A stretch of DNA of 11,188 bases. It comes from DAOPMC01 sp035392025 (GTDB lineage Bacteria; Bacillota_I; Bacilli_A; RF39; UBA660). The stretch lies in the NCBI GenBank assembly GCA_035392025.1, contig DAOPMC010000032.1, positions 1-11,188 on the forward strand, given 5' to 3'. The notes beneath the pieces are model-generated. The model saw only the letters and a list, made by a program, of their open reading frames with translations, was not told where the DNA came from and ran no database searches. The position numbers and the translations under genes are program-made. Positions 6,570-11,188 of this stretch are shown here, piece after piece (position 1 is the stretch's first letter; each line of letters starts with the position of its first letter).

Positions 6570-7288
6570 TATTTAACCTCCTTTGCAAATTCTATAAATG
6601 CATCTTCAAATGTTTTAGAGCAAGATGCTTTTATTATATTTTTAGGAGTATCTATAATATTAATTTTACCATTTGACATAATTGCAACTCTATCAGATAG
6701 ATTTTCTGCTTCTTCCATATAATGAGTCGTTAGAATTATTGTAATTTTTCCCTTTAAAGATTTTATTACATCCCATAGTTCTCTTCTAGCAATCACATCA
6801 AGTCCTAATGTTGGTTCATCTAAATACAATACTTTAGGTTCAGTAATTAATGCCATTGCAATAGATAATCTTCTTTGATATCCACCACTTAATGTTTTTG
6901 TTTTCTGAGATGATACTTTATCTAGATTTAATTCTTTTAGTATTTTTTCTACTTTAGACTTTTCATCTTTAACTTGATAAATACCTGCTATAAAGTCTAG
7001 ATTTTCTTTAACAGTTAAATTACCCGCTATTGCTGTTTCTTGTGGAGATATGCTTATTAGTCTCTTTACTTCATATGGATTACCAATAATACTGTTGCCA
7101 AATATTAAAGCATCTCCGCTTGTTGGTTTAGTTAAACAAGAAAGCATTTTTATAGTTGTTGTTTTGCCAGCACCATTAACACCTAATAATGAAAATAATT
7201 CACCATCATTGATAACAAAACTTATTTTATTTACCGCAACTTTATCTTTATATTTTTTCTCTAAATCCTTTATTTCTATTGCAGGCAT
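6569..7288 (-). CDS. ABC transporter ATP-binding protein
   Basis: This 239-residue nucleotide-binding subunit has a complete motif set: Walker A GVNGAGKT (36-43), Q-loop Gln83 in ISPQET, signature LSGGYQRR (133-140), Walker B VLYLDEP (153-159, Asp157 and Glu158), D-loop LGLD (161-164) and H-loop His189 in TTHYMEEAE. It looks catalytically competent. The extension after the H-loop is short. The ATG at 7288 follows a weak GGAG about 10 bases upstream, and an in-frame TAA immediately upstream excludes an earlier start. It pairs with the ABC-2 permease that follows. It is transcribed from an extended -10 promoter at 7318-7326, just after the terminator of the preceding unit. Confidence 0.92.
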   Translation of the reverse strand: MPAIEIKDLEKKYKDKVAVNKISFVINDGELFSLLGVNGAGKTTTIKMLSCLTKPTSGDALIFGNSIIGNPYEVKRLISISPQETAIAGNLTVKENLDFIAGIYQVKDEKSKVEKILKELNLDKVSSQKTKTLSGGYQRRLSIAMALITEPKVLYLDEPTLGLDVIARRELWDVIKSLKGKITIILTTHYMEEAENLSDRVAIMSNGKINIIDTPKNIIKASCSKTFEDAFIEFAKEVK

Positions 7289-7317
7289 TTATATTCATCT
7301 CCATTCATTCTAATGCA

Positions 7318-7326
7318 ATTATATCA
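7318..7326 (-). promoter_or_regulatory. Extended -10 promoter of the ABC exporter genes
   Basis: The minus strand reads TGATATAAT, identical to the metK and XRE-gene promoters, about 30 bases before the ATPase ATG. It follows the terminator at 7342-7363. No clear -35 is seen. Confidence 0.6.
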
Positions 7327-7341
7327 TATTTGTAAGCACTT

Positions 7342-7363
7342 AAAAAGAGTATCTTGTACTCTT
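7342..7363 (-). terminator. Intrinsic terminator after the collagen-like gene
   Basis: On the minus strand AAGAGTA (7357-7363) pairs with TACTCTT (7345-7351) around a 5-base loop. A run of five T's overlaps the end of the stem. It starts 6 bases after the stop codon at 7369-7371. Confidence 0.8.
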
Positions 7364-7368
7364 CTTAC

Positions 7369-7863
7369 TTACTTTTTAATACTTTCTACTTTGCACAATG
7401 AAGCAAATACTGGGTTATTATTGTTTGACCCAACAATTACGGCCATTCCATATTCACTTTTTAATACTTTCCCCTGTGCAACCGTTTGCCCCCCACCCTT
7501 AATTAAAACATCAGTTGTACCTTCTTCTAGATATCCTCTAATTGCCTCTTCACAATTAGAATCGCATCCTTCAGGAATGGGATTGGGGGCATCTATGTAA
7601 GTTATATTATTGTTATATGTGCTACTTGTTATCTTTATAGATACTATTTTGCATATTGAAACCGCCTCTTCAGCAACACCTTGGCTATTTACTAATTGAA
7701 ATAAGCCAGGATTTGTAGTTGGTATTAAAGAACCCGCTCTACCACTTACATTGTTTCCACTTTCCATTGCAATAATCAAATTATCATTTGGATATAATTT
7801 AATTATTTGTTTAATAATATTTTTCATTTGTTCTATGCAATAACAAGTAGTTGTATTTGTCAT
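7369..7863 (-). CDS. C-terminal part of a collagen-like surface protein (open frame after the stop)
   Basis: This 164-residue frame is the part of the collagen-like gene downstream of its in-frame stop. It starts with a Thr/Cys-rich segment (TNTTTCYC, C7 and C9), then an amphipathic helix (EQMKNIIKQIIKLYP, 11-25), then a mostly beta-strand domain rich in Gly, Asn and Ser with paired cysteines (C71, C100, C104 and C157). I cannot name the C-terminal domain with certainty. A globular domain after Gly-X-Y repeats is the usual layout of BclA-type exosporium and other bacterial collagen-like proteins, where it drives trimerisation. The ATG at 7863 has only a weak AGGA three bases upstream, so it is more likely an internal Met than a true start. 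The coding frame continues upstream to 7998 except for one TAA. Confidence 0.65.
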   Translation of the reverse strand: MTNTTTCYCIEQMKNIIKQIIKLYPNDNLIIAMESGNNVSGRAGSLIPTTNPGLFQLVNSQGVAEEAVSICKIVSIKITSSTYNNNITYIDAPNPIPEGCDSNCEEAIRGYLEEGTTDVLIKGGGQTVAQGKVLKSEYGMAVIVGSNNNNPVFASLCKVESIKK

Positions 7864-7950
7864 ACTTCCTGCTGGACCTGCTGGGCCTTATGGGCCTTGT
7901 GGACCCTGTGGACCTGCTGGGCCCATTGGTCCTACACTTCCACCACAACA

Positions 7951-7969
7951 ATATATATATATATATATT
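7951..7969. repeat. AT dinucleotide repeat in the start of the collagen-like gene
   Basis: Nine AT units plus one base form an uninterrupted microsatellite covering codons 11-16 (Ile-Tyr alternation). Loss or gain of units not a multiple of three would shift the frame, making this a possible slippage site. Confidence 0.8.
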
Positions 7970-8018
7970 GGTTTAAACTCTTTATCACAATAATTCACAT
8001 TCTAACTCCTTTTAGAAT

Positions 8019-8024
8019 ATTATA
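8019..8024 (-). promoter_or_regulatory. Possible -10 box before the collagen-like gene
   Basis: TATAAT on the minus strand lies 20 bases before the GTG at 7998, in the 40-base gap after the flippase-like gene. There is no TG extension and no -35 at good spacing, so it may be a chance match in AT-rich DNA; co-transcription from upstream is equally possible. Confidence 0.3.
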
Positions 8025-8038
8025 TGAATATTGGTTAA

Positions 8039-9055
8039 TCAAAGTGCGTGCTTATGTTTACTTTTTCTAATATTAAACACCATGGCACCTATTATCATTG
8101 GTAGATAGTAAGTAATGAATCTCCATAATATTAGGGCTGATACTACATAGCTATCAACTACATATAAAGAAAAGCAAGTAATAAATGCATATTCAATCCC
8201 ACCTGATCCACCAGGGAGAGGGATATATGACCCAACAATAAATACATATACTGAAATAATTAAACATGCAACTAAATTCATATGTTCTAAATAGCCAAGT
8301 GAGAAAAAGACAAACACTGGTATAGAGAATGTGACTAACAGTGCTAAAGTTTGAATTAAAATAGTTTTTAATACTAACTTTTTATTTTTAATCATCTTAG
8401 CATAACATACATAATAATTTTGGCATGCTTCTTTAACATTTTCTTCTATTTTTTTGCTGTTTTTTATGATTTTTAATTTAGATAGAAATTTAATGATAGG
8501 AAATATTATTTTTTTATATACATTCTTATATGCAGATAATATATAAACTATAATTAATAATCCAACATTAAGTATTAATCCTAAAATAAATAAATGTTTT
8601 AAAGTTGTATCTATTATAATAAACTTAAATATATAATTTACCCCTGATGCTAAAAGAGATAATAATACTATACAAGTTTGATTAATGATGAAATGTTCAG
8701 TAACTACTGCAATACCACTAGATGTTCTAAGGCCTTCTTCTTTTAACTCATAGACTTGAAGTGGTTGCCCGCCAGATGAAAATGGTGTTACACCATTAAA
8801 AAATTTAGCCATAATTGTTAATTTTATTGCTTTAAAAAGAGAATAATCTTTATCATACTGATTTATCAAAAATTTTGTCATTAAACTCTCTAATGATAAA
8901 AATATAATATATATTATAATTGCTACAAGTATCCACCATACATTCGAAGTAAGTAGAACTCCTACAATCCCATCAAAGTTATCCTTTAAAATATACCACA
9001 TTAATGCTATGGTAATTAATATCAAAAATATGCCTTTAAAACTAAATTTTTTCAT
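8039..9055 (-). CDS. Flippase-like membrane protein (LPG synthase TM region / UPF0104 family)
   Basis: This 338-residue polytopic membrane protein matches the transmembrane domain family of lysylphosphatidylglycerol synthase MprF and AglD-like proteins. Two hallmark segments are present: FFNGVTPFSSGGQPLQVY (85-102), and IPLPGGSGGIEYAF (278-291) before the last helices. About eight hydrophobic segments are visible, with a basic, helical cytoplasmic stretch (about 175-228) in the middle. The C-terminal aminoacyl-transferase domain of full MprF is absent; the protein ends in a short basic tail. In MprF this domain flips modified lipids; for stand-alone members the lipid or polyprenyl-linked substrate is mostly unknown. 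The ATG at 9055 has GAGG seven bases upstream. It starts 31 bases after the XRE regulator gene and probably belongs to the same transcript. Confidence 0.85.
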   Translation of the reverse strand: MKKFSFKGIFLILITIALMWYILKDNFDGIVGVLLTSNVWWILVAIIIYIIFLSLESLMTKFLINQYDKDYSLFKAIKLTIMAKFFNGVTPFSSGGQPLQVYELKEEGLRTSSGIAVVTEHFIINQTCIVLLSLLASGVNYIFKFIIIDTTLKHLFILGLILNVGLLIIVYILSAYKNVYKKIIFPIIKFLSKLKIIKNSKKIEENVKEACQNYYVCYAKMIKNKKLVLKTILIQTLALLVTFSIPVFVFFSLGYLEHMNLVACLIISVYVFIVGSYIPLPGGSGGIEYAFITCFSLYVVDSYVVSALILWRFITYYLPMIIGAMVFNIRKSKHKHAL

Positions 9056-9086
9056 ACATTATCCTCACTGTTTAATATTTAAACAA

Positions 9087-10451
9087 TTAATTAAAATTAT
9101 TATAATATTTTTTTTCGCTTGCTACTAGTTTATCATAATTTGATTGTGAAATATATACCTTACATACATTATAAAAATTTTCTTCTATTTGTATCTTATT
9201 CTTAAAATGATACATTAATGCTTGATAGACATTAACCATATTTTCATCATCATATCTGAAAGTATATGAAATATAGCCATAATCAGCAGGGTTACTAGCA
9301 AGTGCAGTTTCCAATGAATCATATTGCGGATATTCAACTTTTATGTTATCAAGCGAATTATCAATTACTATTTCATATTCAAAATTTAATAACATCTTAT
9401 CTTTATAATCGATATACTCTGTTACATTGTTAAGAGATTTATCTGTATCAAATGATAAATAATTGACTGTTGAGAAGGCAACACCAGCTCCACTTAAAAA
9501 TATACCAACAATAAATATAATAAATATTCTTTTAAAATGATAATTTAAGCTAAATATTAGGCAGTATAACATTTCTAATACTGAATAGTTTATCATTAAT
9601 AGTCCAAGTACTGATATGATACATCCTAAGAAAAATATTCCATATTGTAGTGAGAATATGCTAAATACAAGTCCAAATGAACCACATAAGAATGTAAATA
9701 TAAAGAATAAACTTACAAATGCTGCAAATATTTTAATAATAAACAGTAATATTTTACCAATTGCAGTTATAAAGTTATAACTAGTATGAACTTTATCCCT
9801 TATTATGATTTTTTCTTTTGGTTCTTGAAATAATACTTTCTTTTTACCTTTATTTTCTTTTATAGGTTCTTCAATAGTTTTTTCCTCAGCATCTTTATCT
9901 TCTACTACAACAAAGTAATCAAGATATCTTATTTTATAGATATGTAATATTACAAGAAATCCTAGTATGGCTGCAAATATTTCATAAATAAATGTAGCGA
10001 TGTTTTTTACAACATATAAACAACTATCTGGTAATAAATATAGTAAATTAGAAAATAGTGATCCTAGAATTCCTCTTAATATCATCGCTAAAATTATTAA
10101 TATAAAAGTTGCTACAGCCATTTCAAAAAGACATTTAATTCTTCCTCCCCAGGCCATACTACAAAACATGTTATATGTTTTAGTTACAAATTCTCTTATT
10201 TCTTTTATCCAATTGTTAATATTTGATTTCTCTTTAGGTACTTTTTCTCCTAATGAACCATCATCTAATAACTCATCTAAAGTACAATTTAGAATTTTAC
10301 ATAATTCCATTATCGTATTCATATCTGGATATGATGATCCTGATTCCCATTTAGATATTGCCTGTCTAGACATTTTTAATTTATCTGCAAGTTGCTCTTG
10401 AGATAAATTATTTTCCTTTCTTTTTTTAGCTAGTTTGTCACAAAATTTCAT
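9087..10451 (-). CDS. Membrane-tethered XRE-family transcriptional regulator
   Basis: With the ATG at 10451 this is 454 residues. An N-terminal XRE helix-turn-helix (about 3-63, including LSQEQLADKLKMSRQAISKWESG) is followed by an amphipathic linker. Next come about six hydrophobic segments (roughly 107-130, 148-171, 233-256, 260-285, 287-303 and 310-328), with an acidic/basic cytoplasmic loop at about 184-222. The last ~125 residues form a hydrophilic domain that could face outward. This suggests a one-component sensor that binds DNA from the membrane; ligand and targets are unknown. The frame extends to a GTG at 10472, but that has no Shine-Dalgarno, whereas GGAGG (10463-10467) sits 11 bases before the ATG, so I prefer the ATG. 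Repeats upstream (10488-10537) suggest autoregulation. The flippase-like gene follows closely. Confidence 0.85.
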   Translation of the reverse strand: MKFCDKLAKKRKENNLSQEQLADKLKMSRQAISKWESGSSYPDMNTIMELCKILNCTLDELLDDGSLGEKVPKEKSNINNWIKEIREFVTKTYNMFCSMAWGGRIKCLFEMAVATFILIILAMILRGILGSLFSNLLYLLPDSCLYVVKNIATFIYEIFAAILGFLVILHIYKIRYLDYFVVVEDKDAEEKTIEEPIKENKGKKKVLFQEPKEKIIIRDKVHTSYNFITAIGKILLFIIKIFAAFVSLFFIFTFLCGSFGLVFSIFSLQYGIFFLGCIISVLGLLMINYSVLEMLYCLIFSLNYHFKRIFIIFIVGIFLSGAGVAFSTVNYLSFDTDKSLNNVTEYIDYKDKMLLNFEYEIVIDNSLDNIKVEYPQYDSLETALASNPADYGYISYTFRYDDENMVNVYQALMYHFKNKIQIEENFYNVCKVYISQSNYDKLVASEKKYYNNFN

Positions 10452-10473
10452 GTTCTTTTCCACCTCCACCAAA

Positions 10474-10501
10474 ATTATATTACATTTATATTCGGTAGCA
10501 A
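10474..10501 (-). promoter_or_regulatory. Possible second promoter of the XRE regulator gene
   Basis: TATAAT (10474-10479) lies 16 bases downstream of TTGCTA (10496-10501) on the minus strand, a reasonable -35/-10 pair. The predicted start would lie only about 15 bases before the ATG at 10451. It overlaps the first copy of the direct repeat at 10488-10497. Confidence 0.4.
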
Positions 10502-10537
10502 CACCAATATTTGGTATCTTTTTGTATAAATTTGGTT
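10488..10537. repeat. Three direct repeats and a palindrome, candidate operator of the XRE gene
   Basis: On the plus strand, ATATTCGGTA (10488-10497), ATATTTGGTA (10507-10516) and AAATTTGGTT (10528-10537) share the form WWATTYGGTW. Their starts are 19 and 21 bases apart, about two helical turns. The middle copy is half of an inverted repeat ACCAA-N3-TTGGT (10503-10515). A wider inverted repeat TAGCAAC/GTTGCTA (10496-10502 with 10535-10541) encloses them. They lie between the two candidate promoters of the XRE regulator. Confidence 0.5.
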
Positions 10538-10545
10538 GCTATTTC

Positions 10546-10554
10546 ATTATATCA
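10546..10554 (-). promoter_or_regulatory. Extended -10 promoter of the XRE regulator operon
   Basis: TGATATAAT on the minus strand immediately follows the terminator T-run of the lipoprotein gene. The predicted start is near 10539, at the edge of the third operator-like repeat, giving a leader of about 88 bases. Confidence 0.6.
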
Positions 10555-10580
10555 CAAAAAAAGAGCAACTAATGCTCTTT
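10555..10580 (-). terminator. Intrinsic terminator of the lipoprotein gene
   Basis: On the minus strand AAAGAGC (10574-10580) pairs exactly with GCTCTTT (10560-10566) around a 7-base loop, followed by a run of T's (10555-10562, overlapping the stem end). It directly abuts the stop codon at 10581. Confidence 0.85.
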
Positions 10581-11081
10581 TCAATCTTCTGGTTCAATCA
10601 TTTCTAGATATGAATATGTTGCTTTTACTTCTTCTAATGTTAAATCTTTATATTCTTCTTCACTAAACTTAACTACAATATATTTGCCATTTTGAGTTAT
10701 TGATTCTACATTATCAGTAGTTTGTAGTTGACTTTTAAGTGCTGCAACTCCAAGTGCTGCGGCTTCACTATTACCATAATTATAGTAATATTCTTCTCCT
10801 GTTATGTTTACCCCATCATGATAGTATACTAAAAGATATACACCCGCAAAATTATAAACAATTTTTGTATCATCAGAATATAATTTGAAATCTTCTGCAG
10901 TATTATCTTCAGAGTCACTTCCTGTTGCATTATTTATTATGCCATCAATATTATCTGTAGCATCTTCTATGCTCTCCCCTGCCTTATCAATAATATCATT
11001 TATGTTTAGTGATTCGCTACCACATGCCGTTACCATAATACATACCAATACTATCAATATTCCTGTAAATAACTTTTTCAT
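10581..11081 (-). CDS. Predicted small secreted lipoprotein of unknown function
   Basis: This 166-residue protein has a classic lipoprotein signal peptide: MKK, a hydrophobic core (about 5-18) and the lipobox VTAC with Cys20 as the lipidation site, followed by GSES. Next comes an acidic, Asn/Asp/Ser-rich linker (about 24-64), then a compact domain (about 65-166) with the segments TKIVYNFAGVYLLVYYHDG, EAAALGVAALKSQL and GKYIVVKFSEEEYKDLTLEEVKATY. I do not recognise the domain as a named family. The protein is strongly acidic overall. The ATG at 11081 has an excellent AAGGAGGAGG upstream. It is flanked by its own promoter (11114-11122) and terminator. Placement beside a membrane-tethered regulator hints at an envelope role, but that is only inference. 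Confidence 0.85.
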   Translation of the reverse strand: MKKLFTGILIVLVCIMVTACGSESLNINDIIDKAGESIEDATDNIDGIINNATGSDSEDNTAEDFKLYSDDTKIVYNFAGVYLLVYYHDGVNITGEEYYYNYGNSEAAALGVAALKSQLQTTDNVESITQNGKYIVVKFSEEEYKDLTLEEVKATYSYLEMIEPED

Positions 11082-11113
11082 AAATTACCTCCTCCTTATT
11101 TAAACAAAAACTA

Positions 11114-11143
11114 TTTATATCATACATTATTAAATTATGATAA
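11114..11143 (-). promoter_or_regulatory. Promoter of the lipoprotein gene
   Basis: The minus strand has TTATCA (11138-11143), an 18-base spacer and TATAAA (11114-11119), preceded by the extended motif TG one base upstream (11121-11122). The predicted start is near 11107, leaving a leader of about 26 bases with a strong Shine-Dalgarno. Confidence 0.55.
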
Positions 11144-11188
11144 TCAATAGATAAATTATGTAATAAGGTTTATGCTCTCTTCAGGGGG

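Larger units (their letters stand above)
7369..7998 (-). pseudogene. Collagen-like (Gly-X-Y) protein gene interrupted by an in-frame TAA
   Basis: The natural start is GTG at 7998, with AAGGAG seven bases upstream. The frame then reads MNYCDKEFKP, an IYIYIY run encoded by an AT dinucleotide repeat, CCGGSV, and seven Gly-Pro-X-type triplets (GPM, GPA, GPQ, GPQ, GP-stop, GPA, GPA), before joining the open frame at 7863 without a frame change. Codon 37 is TAA (complement of 7888-7890) where the neighbouring triplets have CAG or CAA, so a single C-to-T change from CAA explains it. The repeat on both sides and the intact 172 codons that follow indicate a recent nonsense mutation, a sequencing error or read-through, not two separate genes. 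It would be 208 residues if read through. It lies 40 bases after the flippase-like gene. Confidence 0.75.

Noticed and set aside
5841..7288. ABC genes as a bacteriocin immunity or antibiotic biosynthesis locus
   Set aside because: No precursor peptide, modification enzyme or second permease is nearby; the motifs only support a generic ABC-2 exporter.
7807..8070. Trp/Cys-rich plus-strand frame (repeated WALWTLW-type pattern)
   Set aside because: Its periodicity is the antisense of the Gly-Pro-X collagen repeat; the minus-strand reading has a start, Shine-Dalgarno and coherent protein.
10451..10472. GTG at 10472 as start of the XRE regulator
   Set aside because: No Shine-Dalgarno precedes it, and it lies within a few bases of the -10 box of the proximal promoter; the ATG at 10451 has GGAGG upstream.
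11156..11188. Possible C-terminal end of another minus-strand gene at the right edge (frame ending in TAA at 11156-11158)
   Set aside because: Only about ten codons are visible, with no recognisable motif; two other frames also stop nearby, so it cannot be supported.

Overview
This is an AT-rich window in which every convincing gene lies on the minus strand, so transcription runs from high to low coordinates. Strong Shine-Dalgarno sequences (AAGGAGG type), intrinsic hairpin/U-run terminators, an S-box (SAM-I) riboswitch and a collagen-like protein of the spore-surface type point to a low-GC Firmicutes bacterium, probably an uncultured member of Bacilli or Clostridia. TGA is used as a stop (for example at 3902-3904 and 8039-8041), so the mycoplasma genetic code does not apply. 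This placement is an inference from composition and gene style only.

In transcription order, from the right edge: (1) a single lipoprotein gene (10581-11081) with its own promoter and terminator. (2) A likely three-gene unit (7369-10451): a membrane-tethered XRE-family regulator, an LPG-synthase-type flippase-like membrane protein, and a collagen-like protein. The collagen gene really starts at a GTG at 7998 and is broken by an in-frame TAA inside its Gly-Pro-X repeat. The unit ends at a terminator at 7342-7363. Three similar 10-bp repeats spaced two helical turns apart precede the regulator. (3) A two-gene ABC exporter (ATPase plus ABC-2 permease, 5841-7288). (4) A SAM-I riboswitch with terminator and antiterminator (5680-5797), followed by a short, divergent metK (4538-5557). 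(5) A tightly packed four-gene lipid-type operon (737-4474): PlsC-like acyltransferase, acyl-CoA/ACP-synthetase-like ANL ligase, second PlsC-like acyltransferase, and a stand-alone E2/CAT-fold protein whose catalytic histidine position carries glutamate. It ends at an A/T-rich terminator (721-749). (6) A small DUF4870/Tic20-like membrane protein (171-602) with a terminator at 123-150.

Six of the inferred promoters share the extended -10 form TGNTATAAT (one ends in A) without an obvious -35 box. The most distinctive content is the four-gene acyl-activation/acyl-transfer operon. Its ligase-plus-PlsC pairing resembles a split version of E. coli Aas, with a possibly inactive or repurposed E2-like partner. 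Next in interest are the interrupted collagen-like gene, the repeat array in front of the XRE regulator, and the shortened MetK. No CRISPR array, tRNA, rRNA, transposase or phage gene was seen. No gene-free stretch exceeds 300 bases; the longest is the 283-base metK leader.
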